The notes under the pieces are model-generated. The model did no database searches, had not been told where the DNA came from, and was given only the letters and a program-made list of their open reading frames with translations. Below, in pieces: positions 21,638 through 29,867 of a stretch of DNA of 64,000 nucleotides (its first letter is position 1; each line of letters begins with the position of its first letter). Made by a program: the position numbers and the translations under genes. Source of the stretch: Kitasatospora sp. NA04385 (GTDB taxonomy: Bacteria; Actinomycetota; Actinomycetes; Streptomycetales; Streptomycetaceae); contig NZ_CP054919.1 in NCBI RefSeq assembly GCF_013364235.1, positions 411,276-475,275 on the forward strand, written 5' to 3'.

Positions 21638-22223
21638 GGTCGTAGGGGAAGCGGGCGAGCTCCGGCTCCCCGGCGAAGAAGGAGGCGGCCCGGGCCAGCG
21701 CCCGCTCGTCCGCCAGCACCTGGCCCGGGCGGCTGGCGGTGCCCAGCAGGACGCCGCCGAAGCGCATGCCCATGTACGCGGCGGTGTGCTGGAGCGTCAG
21801 TTCCAGCGGGCGGGCCACCTCCTGCTCGGCGTGCGCCATCGCGGTGACGCCCCACAGGGTGCGTCCGGCCATCTTGGCGCGGAACTCCGGGTCGGGGGTG
21901 CGCAGCCACTTCGACCAGTGGTCGAGGTAGCGCTTGGTGGCGGAGGAGAGCGAGTACCAGTACAGCGGCGAGGCGATCACCAGGTCGCTCGCGCCGAGGG
22001 TGGCCTCCAGCAGCAGCGCCTCGTCCCCGGTGGTGACCTGGGCGTCCGGGCCGCCCGGCGCGTGCCGCGCGTCGGTGTACTCGGGCAGGTCGAGGGAGGC
22101 CAGGTGCAGCCAGCGCTGGGCGGTGCCGGCCGGGAGCCGCTCGGCGGCGGCCCGGGCGAGCGCCTCGGTGTTGCCGCCGGTGCGGGCGCTGCCGAGCAGG
22201 AAGAGGAACGAACGGGACGTCAT
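21633..22223 (-). CDS. NAD(P)H-dependent FMN reductase-like flavoprotein
   Basis: 196 residues of flavodoxin-like fold. GSARTGGNTEALAR at 11-24 is the FMN phosphate loop and ASPLYWYSLSSATKRYLD at about 109 the second flavin loop. This is the NADPH-dependent FMN/quinone reductase family. It is single and convergent with the SRPBCC gene; a small gap separates it from the metallo-hydrolase in the same direction. Confidence 0.88.
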   Translation of the reverse strand: MTSRSFLFLLGSARTGGNTEALARAAAERLPAGTAQRWLHLASLDLPEYTDARHAPGGPDAQVTTGDEALLLEATLGASDLVIASPLYWYSLSSATKRYLDHWSKWLRTPDPEFRAKMAGRTLWGVTAMAHAEQEVARPLELTLQHTAAYMGMRFGGVLLGTASRPGQVLADERALARAASFFAGEPELARFPYDR

Positions 22224-22332
22224 GCGGGGCTCCGGTGCGGATTCTTCCGGTCGGGCCGCGGCCGCGCCGGAGGGCTGGTGGGACTGCTGTCCCCCAACTC
22301 CCGGCGGGCCGACGGCATTCCGGTGCGCGGGG

Positions 22333-23283
22333 CTACGCCTTCAGTCGCAGGGTGGCGAGGTGCTCGGGGCGGATCAGCCGGGTGCGCGGGGAGAGCCGGC
22401 GCACCTGGTCGAGGAGGCCGTCGAGGTCGATCCCCGGGTCCTGGACGGCCGGGTCGGCCAGCGGCGACTGGAAGTCGTCCCAGTGCACGGGGACGACGGT
22501 GCGCGGGAAGTCGAGCGTCTGGAGCAGCCGGGGCACGTACCGGTGGGTGGTGCGGGCGGTGCTCTCGGCGGCGATCATCGCGACGTCGGGCCGCAGGCCG
22601 GCGAAGGTGTGCTCGACGAAGTCGCTGGCGCCGGTCAGCAGGGTCGACGGCCCGTCACCGAGCTGGACCTGGAAGGCCAGGGTGTCGCCCTCGACGAGTT
22701 CGCCGATCGCCCCGGGCGGCGCCGCGGGCGGCGCGGTGAGCGTGCCGGGCGCCCAGTAGCGGTGCGTCGCGTTGCGGCTGTGCAGGCTGGCCACCACCCG
22801 CACGGTGTACCCGCCGAAGTCGAGGACCTCGCCGCCCTTGACCACGATCAGCTGGGCCGGGTCCACGCCCGTCGCCCGCAGCAGGTGGCAGGTGGTGGCG
22901 GTGCCGACGACCTGCACGCCGCGGCTCTTGGCGATGTACGGGACGTCGTTGAAGTGGTCCCAGTGGCTGTGGCTGACCAGGACGAGGTCGGGTGTCCCGA
23001 TGTGCCGGTCGACCACCTCGGTGGCCACGGTGAGCGGGGTCGCGGGGTCGAAGCCGTGGGTGGGGAAGCGGGTGAGGTACGGGTCGAACAGGACGGTCTT
23101 CCCGTTGCCCTCGATCCGCCACCCGCTGTTGCCCAGCCAGGTGAAGGCCGTCTCGCCGCCGCGCTGCTGCGGCTCGTCCGCGGCGGCCGCGGGGACGGCC
23201 CCGGCTCCGGCCACCGGCAGGAGGGCGGCGCCCGCGACCGCGGTCCGGAGGAGTCCGCGTCGTCCTAAGGTGTTGTCGTTCAT
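22333..23283 (-). CDS. Tat-exported MBL-fold metallo-hydrolase
   Basis: 316 residues. The N-terminus GRRGLLRTAVAGAALLP followed by an AAAADEP stretch is a twin-arginine signal with probable cleavage near AAA-DEP (about residue 35). The mature part is an UlaG-like metallo-beta-lactamase fold: WLGNSGWRIEG, SHSHWDHF (zinc motif HxHxDH), VVPVHWDDF. It should act outside the membrane on an unknown substrate. ATG 23283 has ggag only 1-2 nt upstream, an unusually tight spacing. Confidence 0.88.
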   Translation of the reverse strand: MNDNTLGRRGLLRTAVAGAALLPVAGAGAVPAAAADEPQQRGGETAFTWLGNSGWRIEGNGKTVLFDPYLTRFPTHGFDPATPLTVATEVVDRHIGTPDLVLVSHSHWDHFNDVPYIAKSRGVQVVGTATTCHLLRATGVDPAQLIVVKGGEVLDFGGYTVRVVASLHSRNATHRYWAPGTLTAPPAAPPGAIGELVEGDTLAFQVQLGDGPSTLLTGASDFVEHTFAGLRPDVAMIAAESTARTTHRYVPRLLQTLDFPRTVVPVHWDDFQSPLADPAVQDPGIDLDGLLDQVRRLSPRTRLIRPEHLATLRLKA

Positions 23284-23360
23284 GCTCCGGAGGGACGTTC
23301 GGTCGCATGCTTCCGGTTCCCCCGGGGCGGGGATGCCCGCTCGCGGGTGCCCGGGGCCGG

Positions 23361-23744
23361 CTACCGGAGGTCGAGGAGGCCGATGGCGTGGCCGTCGTGG
23401 TCCACCACCGGCCAGGTGTCCAGTCCGCGGGCGCGCATGGCGGCGAGGGCGTCGGTGGCCGGCATGTCGGTGGTGGCGAACGGGGCGCGGTCGAGGGCGA
23501 TGTCGCGGACCGGGGTGCGCTCGGTGTACCAGGAGCGGGCCTGGAACGGTGCGAGGTGGAGGCGGGTCAGCAGCCCGGCGCAGCGGCCGTCCTCGGTGCG
23601 GACCAGCACGTGGTCCGCGCCGGAGCTGTACAGGATGTCCATCGCGGTGTCGGCGGTGACGTCGTCGCTGATCTGCAGTTCCGGGTGCTTCATGAGGTCG
23701 CCGACCGTGGTGGTGGTCGCGGGGCGTTCGAGGCTGATGGTCAT
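23361..23744 (-). CDS. CBS-domain pair protein
   Basis: 127 residues made of two CBS motifs: TVGDLMKHPELQISDDVTADTA and the GADHVLVRTEDGRCAGLLT half, then DMPATDALAAMRARGLDTWPVV. Such pairs bind adenine nucleotides. ATG 23744 has aagga about 8 nt upstream. It lies 120 bp after the DEAD-box helicase in the same direction. The protein at 30124 is a clear paralogue, sharing GxGAxxxLVRxxDGRCxGxxTR and WPVVDxxGxxxGxL. Confidence 0.87.
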   Translation of the reverse strand: MTISLERPATTTTVGDLMKHPELQISDDVTADTAMDILYSSGADHVLVRTEDGRCAGLLTRLHLAPFQARSWYTERTPVRDIALDRAPFATTDMPATDALAAMRARGLDTWPVVDHDGHAIGLLDLR

Positions 23745-23864
23745 GGGCGTGGTCCTTCGGGTCGTTGCCGCCCGTGGTGGCGGCGCTCCGGGCACGGGGG
23801 GGGGAGGAGTCGGGCGTCGGCGGGCGGGGCGGGACCGGCTCGCGGCCCCGCCCCGTGCGGTGTC

Positions 23865-25319
23865 CTAGCCGGCGAGGGCGGCGCGCCCGGGCGCCGCGTC
23901 GTACGTGCCGGCGGTGGTCCGCGCCCTGCGGTTGGCCCGGCGGCGCCGGTTGCGGCTCGCGGAGGTGCTGCGGCGCGGGCCTTCGACGACCGGGGCGGCG
24001 ATCACGGTGGGGATGCCGGTGGGGACGCGGGCGCCGGTGATCCGGGCGAGTTCCCCGTCGCCGGAGCTGACCTCGGTGGTGACGGGGGTGATGGTGGCGG
24101 TGGCCATCATCCGGGCCGTGTCGCGGCGCTGTTCGGGCAGGACCAGGGTGACGACGGTGCCGGACGCGCCGGCCCGGGCGGTGCGTCCGCCGCGGTGCAG
24201 GTAGTCCTTGTGGTCGGCGGGCGGGTCCAGGTTGACGACCAGGTCGAGGCCGTCGACGTGGATGCCGCGGGCGGCGACGTTGGTGGCGATCAGTGCGGTG
24301 ACCTGGCCGCTGCGGAACTGCTCCAGGGTGCGGGTGCGCTGCGGCTGGGACTTGCCGCCGTGCAGGGCCGCGGCCTTCACCCCGTTGGCGAGCAGGTTCC
24401 GCACCAGGCGGTCGGCGCCGTACTTGGTGTCGGTGAACATGATCACGTTGCCCTCGCGGGAGGCGATGTGGGCGATCGTGGCGTTCTTGTCGGAGCTCCG
24501 CACGTGCAGCACGTGGTGCTCCATGGTGCTGACCGCTCCGGCGGACGGGTCCACCGAGTGGGTGACCGGGTCCTCCAGGAAGCGGCGGACCAGGCGGTCG
24601 ACGTTGCGGTCCAGGGTGGCGGAGAACAGCATCGTCTGGCCGCCCTCGGCGACCTGGTCGAGGAGCTGGACGACCTGCGGCAGGAAACCCACGTCGGCCA
24701 TCTGGTCGGCCTCGTCCAGCACCGTGGTGCCGACCCGGTCCAGTCGGCAGTCGCCGCGCTGGACCAGGTCCGCGAGCCGTCCGGGGGTGGCGACCACGAC
24801 CTCGGCGCCGCGGTTCAGCGCCCGGGCCTGGCCGCCGATCGACACCCCGCCGACCACGGTGGCGAGGCGCAGGTTCACCGCGTGGGCGTAGGGGGTGAGT
24901 GCCTCGGTGACCTGCTGGGCCAGCTCGCGGGTGGGGACCATGACCAGCGCCAGCGGCCGGCCGGGCTCGGCCTTCCGGCCGGCGGTGCGGGCCAGCACGG
25001 CGAGGCCGAACGCGAGCGTCTTGCCGGAGCCGGTGCGGCCCCGGCCCAGCACGTCGCGGCCGGCCAGCGCGTTCGGCAGCGTCGCGGCCTGGATCGGGAA
25101 CGGCGCGGTGACGCCCTGCCGGGTCAGCGTCGTGAGCAGCGCCTCCGGCAGGTCCAGCTCGCCGAAGGTCTCGACGGCCGGCAGCGGCGGGGTGGTGCCC
25201 GTCGGCAGCGCGAACTCGCCCTGCCCGGAGGCTGTTTGACGGGTGCGGCGGCCGGAGCGGGAGCCCGGGGCGGAGCGCAGGCCGGGGCTCTGCTGGGAGG
25301 AGCGGCTGGAGCGGTTCAT
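23865..25319 (-). CDS. DEAD-box ATP-dependent RNA helicase
   Basis: 484 residues with the helicase motifs in order: Q-motif-like segment PFPIQAATLPNAL, GRTGSGKT (motif I), PTRELAQQV (Ia), TPGRLADL (Ib), DEADQM (II), FSATL (III), NVAARGIHVDGLDLV (V), HRGGRTARAG (VI). The C-terminus is short and basic (RRRANRRARTT). It lies downstream of the shortened csp gene in the same direction, a csp-helicase arrangement suited to unwinding cold-stabilised RNA. The 263-bp gap before it holds a csp 3' hairpin. Confidence 0.93.
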   Translation of the reverse strand: MNRSSRSSQQSPGLRSAPGSRSGRRTRQTASGQGEFALPTGTTPPLPAVETFGELDLPEALLTTLTRQGVTAPFPIQAATLPNALAGRDVLGRGRTGSGKTLAFGLAVLARTAGRKAEPGRPLALVMVPTRELAQQVTEALTPYAHAVNLRLATVVGGVSIGGQARALNRGAEVVVATPGRLADLVQRGDCRLDRVGTTVLDEADQMADVGFLPQVVQLLDQVAEGGQTMLFSATLDRNVDRLVRRFLEDPVTHSVDPSAGAVSTMEHHVLHVRSSDKNATIAHIASREGNVIMFTDTKYGADRLVRNLLANGVKAAALHGGKSQPQRTRTLEQFRSGQVTALIATNVAARGIHVDGLDLVVNLDPPADHKDYLHRGGRTARAGASGTVVTLVLPEQRRDTARMMATATITPVTTEVSSGDGELARITGARVPTGIPTVIAAPVVEGPRRSTSASRNRRRRANRRARTTAGTYDAAPGRAALAG

Positions 25320-25549
25320 GCGGGAGACCTTCCTCGGGGCGGCGCGTCACGAGGAAGGCTCCGCAGCGCGGGGCGCCGGGGGAGACCGCAAGGGAACGGG
25401 CCGGAAGTGCGACGGGCGCGGCGCGGGGCGCCTCGCGCGGGGTGGCCGCCGGTGGCGGAACCAGGGGCCTGAACTGCCGGCCGGGGAGGTGCGTCATCGT
25501 GCAGGGCCGAGCGGCCCGCACCGAGCGCGTACGCGGTGCGCACCCCTCG

Positions 25550-25572
25550 CCGCCGGACGGGTGCCGCGGCGG
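25550..25572 (-). terminator. Hairpin after short csp, before helicase
   Basis: CCGCCG and CGGCGG with an 11-nt loop, 11-33 bp after the short csp stop. The same hairpin and flanking sequence (GGCACCCG between the arms) follows the full-length csp at 30085. It could attenuate transcription into the helicase leader. The remaining bases to 25319 show no gene. Confidence 0.45.
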
Positions 25573-25582
25573 TGGGGAAGAA

Positions 25583-25696
25583 CTACAGCGGGCGGATGTC
25601 CGAGCAGTGGGCGCAGGCGTCCGGGCCGCCACCCGCCCGCTCGACGAAACCGAAGCCCTTTTCCGCGTCGAACCACTTCACAGTGCCATGAGCCAT
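25583..25696 (-). CDS. Internally deleted cold-shock protein (37 aa)
   Basis: Begins [17 protein letters not shown], with RNP1 (KGFGFV) intact, but jumps from [11 protein letters not shown] straight to the C-terminal DIRPL and stop. Compared with the 67-residue protein at 29868, exactly 30 residues are missing. RNP2 has changed from VFAHY to ACAHC, losing both aromatic residues. The ribosome site (aaggag), leader and 3' hairpin are intact, so it should still be expressed. It cannot form a complete five-strand cold-shock barrel. It is either a decaying copy or a reduced Cys-containing peptide; I cannot tell which. Confidence 0.8.
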   Translation of the reverse strand: MAHGTVKWFDAEKGFGFVERAGGGPDACAHCSDIRPL

Positions 25697-25868
25697 AAAC
25701 GAATCTCCTTGAACGGGCCGTCCGAAGCCCGCAGGGTGCGGGCTTCGAGCGCCGCGATGATGGCCCACCCGGAAAAGAGCCGGGAAAGAAAACGCGCCCG
25801 CGACACCTCAGCAGGCGCACACGAATTCCATGGGAACCACTACTGCAACTGGGAACGACTCTAGCAGG
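25697..25868 (-). promoter_or_regulatory. Conserved cold-shock leader, copy A
   Basis: Leader of about 160 nt before the short csp. It has a -10-like TAGAGT (in ctgctagagtcg), then conserved blocks agttgcagta, the upstream ORF, tcgcgggcgc and a T-rich tract, a hairpin with perfect 10-bp arms (25724-25733 and 25737-25746) and the aaggaga ribosome site. The leader at 29700-29867 matches it closely in order and sequence. Long structured leaders are known to control csp genes by temperature. This one does not resemble the enterobacterial cold-box as far as I can judge. Confidence 0.7.
25808..25831 (-). CDS. Upstream ORF MEFVCAC in csp leader A
   Basis: Seven codons and TGA in the leader of the short csp, 112 nt before its ATG. 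The copy B leader has the same ORF with one conservative change (Glu to Lys at residue 2), keeping FVCAC and the stop. The flanking leader is also conserved, so protein-level selection is not proven. No clear ribosome site precedes it. Confidence 0.45.
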   Translation of the reverse strand: MEFVCAC

Positions 25869-25944
25869 CCACGGCCTCCCGCGGTGGATCGCCGTCTCCC
25901 CGCTCCCCCGGCAGCGCGTTCTCCGGCCGGCGCCGCCGCAGCGG

Positions 25945-26436
25945 TCACAGCAGTCGCGACCCGCGGTTCCCGTCGTCGGCCGCGGGTTCGGAGTCCTGCG
26001 GCATCGGGCCGGTCCGGGTGCCCGCGGTCTGCTCCCGGGCGTGGTCGGGGGCCGTGGCCCGGGCCTCGCGCTGCCGGGCGAAGTCCTCGCGGTACCCGTC
26101 GGCCGTCGCCGCGTCGGTGCGGACGCCCTCGGGCCGTCCGGCCGGGGCGCCGTCGCGTTCGCGGGCGTCCACCGCCCCGGACCTGGCGCGCCGCGGTCCG
26201 CGCCGGGCGGCCGCGCGGCGGCGGAGACCGGCCAGCAGGAGGCCGAGGCCGAGCACGGCGACCGCTCCGACCACGACGCCCCAGAGGAACAGCATCCCGG
26301 TGGAGCCGGTCACGTGGTGGCCGAACACCGAGAAGGCGCCGGTGAGTTCGTGCGCGGCGCCGGTGTTGCCGAGGATTCCCGCCACCGCGACGACGACCGC
26401 GGCGAGCAGGAGGAGGAGTCCGAGAAGAATGATCAT
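25945..26436 (-). CDS. Hypothetical two-helix membrane protein
   Basis: 163 residues. Two membrane segments (about 1-22 and 46-70) are followed by a long charged, disordered cytoplasmic tail rich in Arg, Ala, Glu and Asp. The shape resembles small actinobacterial stress membrane proteins, but I do not recognise the family. It diverges from the TetR gene across a 170-bp region with paired operator-like repeats, so it may be that regulator's target. Confidence 0.65.
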   Translation of the reverse strand: MIILLGLLLLLAAVVVAVAGILGNTGAAHELTGAFSVFGHHVTGSTGMLFLWGVVVGAVAVLGLGLLLAGLRRRAAARRGPRRARSGAVDARERDGAPAGRPEGVRTDAATADGYREDFARQREARATAPDHAREQTAGTRTGPMPQDSEPAADDGNRGSRLL

Positions 26437-26452
26437 GACGCGCTCCCAACGG

Positions 26453-26514
26453 GTCTACGTCGTATGCCTACAGTCAACGCCCGGACTACACTGGTGTCTA
26501 CACCGTATGACTAC
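26453..26514. promoter_or_regulatory. Paired operator-like repeats in TetR divergent region
   Basis: GTCTACGTCGTATGCCTAC (26453-26471) and GTCTACACCGTATGACTAC (26496-26514) agree at 16 of 19 positions and are 43 bp apart, about four helical turns. Read on the other strand, the second contains GTCATAC and GTAGAC, an imperfect dyad. Probable binding sites for the adjacent TetR protein, between two divergent genes. Confidence 0.6.
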
Positions 26515-26606
26515 GAACTTTGCGCCACCGGTGCTCACGCCGGGCACGATCCGGCGCGATCCCGGCACGATCCGGCACGGCCCCGGCACGACGAGGAGGC
26601 TCCGGC

Positions 26607-27302
26607 ATGGCGGTCACCCCGACCCGCGCGTCCGACCGGGACGCCGGAGCGCCCTCCGCGGAACGGCTCAGCCTGGAGCGCGTGCTGGCCTGCGCGCTGG
26701 AGATCGTCGACCGCGACGGCGTCGAGAAGCTGTCCATGCGGCACCTGGCCCGCACCCTGGGCCACGACCCGATGAGCCTGTACCGCCACGCCCCCAACAA
26801 GGCCGCCCTCCTCGACGGCGTCGCCGACACGCTCCTGCGCCGGCTCAGCGTCGATCCCGGCGACCCCGACTGGCCCGGCCAGCTGCGCGCCTTCGCCCGC
26901 GGCTACCGGCGACTGGCGCTCGACCACCCCAACGCCGTCCCCCTCCTGGTGACCCGCCCCCTGGCCACCCCCCTCGCCCTGCGCCCCGCCGGTACCCTGC
27001 GCCCCCTCGAGGACGTCCTGGCCCTCCTCACCGGGGCGGGCTTCACCGGCGCCGCCGCCCTGCACGCCTACCGCTCCCTGACCGGGCTCCTGCACGGCCA
27101 CGTCCTCAACGAACTGCAGGAACTCGTCGACAACCCCGACGAGACGGACGACCTGCTCCGCCTGGGCCTGTACCGCCTCCCGCTCCGCGAGTTCCCCCTC
27201 CTGCGCGGCCTCGCCGCCGAACTCGCCTCCTACGACGGGGCCGCCGAACTCGAACGCGGCCTCGACATCCTCCTCTCCGGCCTCGCCCCCGGAGCACCCT
27301 GA
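26607..27302 (+). CDS. TetR family transcriptional regulator
   Basis: 231 residues. The N-terminal HTH reads LSLERVLACALEIVDRDGVEKLSMRHLARTLGHDPMSLYRHAPNK-like TetR sequence (residues 18-64), and a helical ligand domain follows with the TetR_C_1 pattern (HPNAVPLL, YRSLTGLLHGHVLNE). ATG 26607 follows gaggagg by 7 nt. Repeats at 26453-26514 between this gene and the divergent membrane protein are plausible operators. A DUF6131 gene follows 132 bp downstream. Confidence 0.92.
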   Translation: MAVTPTRASDRDAGAPSAERLSLERVLACALEIVDRDGVEKLSMRHLARTLGHDPMSLYRHAPNKAALLDGVADTLLRRLSVDPGDPDWPGQLRAFARGYRRLALDHPNAVPLLVTRPLATPLALRPAGTLRPLEDVLALLTGAGFTGAAALHAYRSLTGLLHGHVLNELQELVDNPDETDDLLRLGLYRLPLREFPLLRGLAAELASYDGAAELERGLDILLSGLAPGAP

Positions 27303-27434
27303 CCCGCCGCGAGCACCGGCCACGGCCCGCGCCGGGCCGCCGACCGCCACGACGGGGACGCCACCGAAAGGAGCAGCACCGGCTCCGCCCCGCGGAGCAC
27401 CGCACCACCGGGGGGAACAGGAACGAAGGTCATC

Positions 27435-27590
27435 ATGATCATCCTCGGAGTCATCCTCCTCGTCATCGGCTTCCTGGCCGGCATCCCGGTCCTGTGGACC
27501 ATCGGCATCATCCTCGCCGTCGTCGGCCTGGGCCTGGTGCTCGCGGGCGCGCTCGGCCACGAGGTGGCCGGCCGCCGCCACTACTGGTGA
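27435..27590 (+). CDS. DUF6131 family small membrane protein
   Basis: 51 residues, almost entirely two membrane helices (MIILGVILLVIGFLAGIP and the TIGIILAVVGLGLVLAGAL half), ending GRRHYW. Size, start and basic-aromatic end match DUF6131. No strong ribosome site beyond gaagg 6-7 nt upstream. Function unknown. Confidence 0.8.
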   Translation: MIILGVILLVIGFLAGIPVLWTIGIILAVVGLGLVLAGALGHEVAGRRHYW

Positions 27591-27613
27591 CGCGACACCC
27601 CTCCCCGCACCGG

Positions 27614-27647
27614 CGGGGTGCCCGGCCCCGGTGGGCCGGGCACCCCG
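27614..27647. terminator. Bidirectional hairpin terminator
   Basis: Perfect 15-bp arms (27614-27628, 27633-27647) with a 4-nt loop, between convergent DUF6131 and DUF5994 genes. Confidence 0.85.
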
Positions 27648-27703
27648 CCTCCGCTCGAACGGGCCGCCCCCGGGCGGCCCGCGACACGGCTCCGGTCCGC
27701 CGC

Positions 27704-28186
27704 CTACGCCGACGCGGGCCAGGACGCGGCCCGGCTCCGGGCGGCGCCCGCGGCCAGCAGCTCGCTCGCGGTCCTGGTGTTCGCCGGGTCGGCGGCCGCG
27801 GCCATCAGCCGGGCGGCGTCGGCGCTGTCCGTCCCCGGCGGGACGACCAGCAGTTCCAGTCGGCGCGGAGCGTACGAGCACACCATGATCATGTGCTCGT
27901 CCTGCTCGGTGGTGTACCAGCCCGCGTGGACGGTGTGCCCGGTGACCGGGATGCGCCGGGGGATGACGGGCCACTGCGCGGGGTTGACGGTGATCCGGGT
28001 GATCCGGCCCCACCGCTCGTCGATCTCGGCGGCCAGCGAGGGGAGTTCGAGGAGGAGGTCGCGCGAGCGGGGCCACCAGGCGCCGTCCAGGCGGCCGGGC
28101 CGGGCGCTCTGGGGGGCCAGGGAGAGCCGTGGGGTGGATTCCAGGGCGGTGGGCACCGCCGCGGCACGGTCGGACATCGCGGTCAT
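27704..28186 (-). CDS. DUF5994 family protein
   Basis: 160 residues with the family pattern RLSLAPQSARPGRLDGAWWP, TRITVNPAQWPVIPRRIPV, EQDEHMIMVCSY and LLVVPPGTD with AARLMAAA. Start is ATG 28186, or ATG 28177 in frame; no clear ribosome site decides. Soluble, function unknown, common in streptomycetes. A 258-bp region with no gene separates it from the divergent hypothetical gene. Confidence 0.82.
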   Translation of the reverse strand: MTAMSDRAAAVPTALESTPRLSLAPQSARPGRLDGAWWPRSRDLLLELPSLAAEIDERWGRITRITVNPAQWPVIPRRIPVTGHTVHAGWYTTEQDEHMIMVCSYAPRRLELLVVPPGTDSADAARLMAAAADPANTRTASELLAAGAARSRAASWPASA

Positions 28187-28444
28187 GACTGAGACCTGTC
28201 TCCGGGCCCGGCCGAGGAAGCCGGGTCCGGCATCGCCGTTCGCCGGAGACGACGCCAGTATCCGGTGCCGGCATGCGAGGTGCCTTCGGTGATGTCCAGC
28301 CTACTCTCCGTCCCCCTCCCCCGCCCCGTCCTCCCGTCCCGGCGGGCGGGCACGCGGTGTCCGGTCCGGCACGGATCTGACGGTGCACCAGAATGGTCGG
28401 GTGCCACGAGGCGCCCGCCCGGTGGCCGAACCAGAGGAGAGCCC

Positions 28445-29605
28445 GTGACGCGGTACGGCGTGGACCCGGACCGACACGACCTGATCGCCGCCTGGGGCAC
28501 CGGCGAGGGCGACCTCGTCACCCGCGTCGCCGTCCTGTCCCCGGAGGCCGGCACCTCCGCCCTCCTGGGCCTGGCGCGCGCCCTCACCCAGCTGTCGGAC
28601 GCCGCATGGCGCACCTACACCCACCCCGGCGGTTCCCCCGGCGCCCCCGACTCCCCCGGGGCGGACTCCGACGAGCGCCGCCGCGAGCGGGAACGCGACC
28701 GCTTCGGGGGCGTCGCCGAGGCGATCACCGCGCCCAACCTCCCCCACGGCGGCACCATCGCGGTCTCCTACAGCCGGATCCTCGAATCCGCCCACCGCGT
28801 CGGACGCGCCCTGCTGGACCTCGACGACCCGGCCCTCACCGGGGCCGTCCTCTCCGACGTCGCGACCGAGCTCGCCGCCGTCGAGAACGCGGAACTCGGC
28901 GACCTGACCGGCCGCGCCCAGCAGGCCGTCATGCTCAGCCGCGAGGACGCGTCCCCCGTCCAGGTCGCCGCCGCCGACCACCTCCTGGACCAGGACCCCT
29001 TCGGCCCCGACCCGCTCTTCTCCACCGTCGACCCGACCGCGGCCGCCGTCGCGGCCGCCCACTGGCTCGCCGCCGCGGCCGAGGTCGCCGCCACGACCTC
29101 CGGCCGCGCCCCCGCCACCGTGGTCATCGAGGCGGACACCATCGAATCGCTGCCCTACGAGACGCCGAGCCTCGTCCTCGGGCTCCTCCACGACGGCGCC
29201 ACCCCGTACGAAGCCGTCACCGGCCTCGTGCGCCACGCCATGCAGATCACCGACGGCCTGCTCCCCGACCCGGCCGCCGTGCGCGAACAGCTCGAAGGGC
29301 TGGAGGAGGCCCTCACCGACTACACCGGCGAGGACGAACCCGACCTCGACGACGTCGCCCTGCGCCTGACCCCGCTCGACCCGCGGCGCCCCGCCCGCGA
29401 CCTCCTGGAGGACCTCCTCGCCGGCATCCACGGCTGCTGGCTGCTCCACCGCGAGTACGCCGAGGCCGACGAGCGCACCGGCACCGGCGGCGCGCCCGGC
29501 GCGCCGGACGACGAGCTGGCCGAACGGCAGCAGCGGGCCAGCCGCGAACGCTTCGCCCGGCTCGTCCGCGAAACCGCCGCCCTCCGCCACGACCGCCTCA
29601 TCTGA
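28445..29605 (+). CDS. Hypothetical mostly helical protein
   Basis: 386 residues from GTG 28445, which has an aggag-containing ribosome site about 5 nt upstream. Acidic, Ala-rich, largely helical, no signal peptide or membrane segment. It has a charged linker (DSDERRRERERDRFGG, about 77-92) and no motif I recognise. Codon use is like its neighbours. It is followed by the csp leader. No function can be assigned. Confidence 0.7.
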   Translation: MTRYGVDPDRHDLIAAWGTGEGDLVTRVAVLSPEAGTSALLGLARALTQLSDAAWRTYTHPGGSPGAPDSPGADSDERRRERERDRFGGVAEAITAPNLPHGGTIAVSYSRILESAHRVGRALLDLDDPALTGAVLSDVATELAAVENAELGDLTGRAQQAVMLSREDASPVQVAAADHLLDQDPFGPDPLFSTVDPTAAAVAAAHWLAAAAEVAATTSGRAPATVVIEADTIESLPYETPSLVLGLLHDGATPYEAVTGLVRHAMQITDGLLPDPAAVREQLEGLEEALTDYTGEDEPDLDDVALRLTPLDPRRPARDLLEDLLAGIHGCWLLHREYAEADERTGTGGAPGAPDDELAERQQRASRERFARLVRETAALRHDRLI

Positions 29606-29699
29606 CCCCGCGTCCGACCGGCCGAATTCCGGGACGGGAATTCCGGGTGCCGCCGAAAAATCCGGGCACGTTTCTCCGCCCGTTGCGGGCCGGGGGCTG

Positions 29700-29867
29700 T
29701 TACAGTCGACGTAGTTGCAGTAATGGTCCCCATGAAATTCGTGTGCGCCTGCTGATGTTTCGCGGGCGCATTTTTATTTTCCGGATCCTCTCCGGGCGGG
29801 TTCCCATCACGGTGACTCGGCATCCGCACCGTGCGGGCGCCGGAAAGCCCCGAAGGAGATTTTTCAC
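29700..29867 (+). promoter_or_regulatory. Conserved cold-shock leader, copy B
   Basis: Leader of about 155 nt before the full-length csp. It has a -10-like TACAGT (29701-29706, in ctgttacagtcg), conserved blocks gttgcagtaatggt, the 7-codon upstream ORF, tcgcgggcgcattttta, a hairpin near the 3' end (CCGCA/TGCGG, 29824-29836) and a cgaaggaga ribosome site. It matches copy A on the minus strand at 25697-25868; the hairpin arms differ but pairing is kept in both. Confidence 0.72.
29732..29755 (+). CDS. Upstream ORF MKFVCAC in csp leader B
   Basis: ATG AAA TTC GTG TGC GCC TGC TGA, 112 nt before the csp ATG, the same distance as in copy A. Ends Cys-Ala-Cys-stop. Possible regulatory peptide. Cys codons next to the stop recall cysteine-responsive upstream ORFs reported in mycobacteria, but no experiment is implied here. 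Confidence 0.45.
   Translation: MKFVCAC

Noticed and set aside
25316..25543. 75-codon ORF between short csp and helicase
   Set aside because: Arg/Pro-rich with no ribosome site or homologous pattern; more likely helicase leader.
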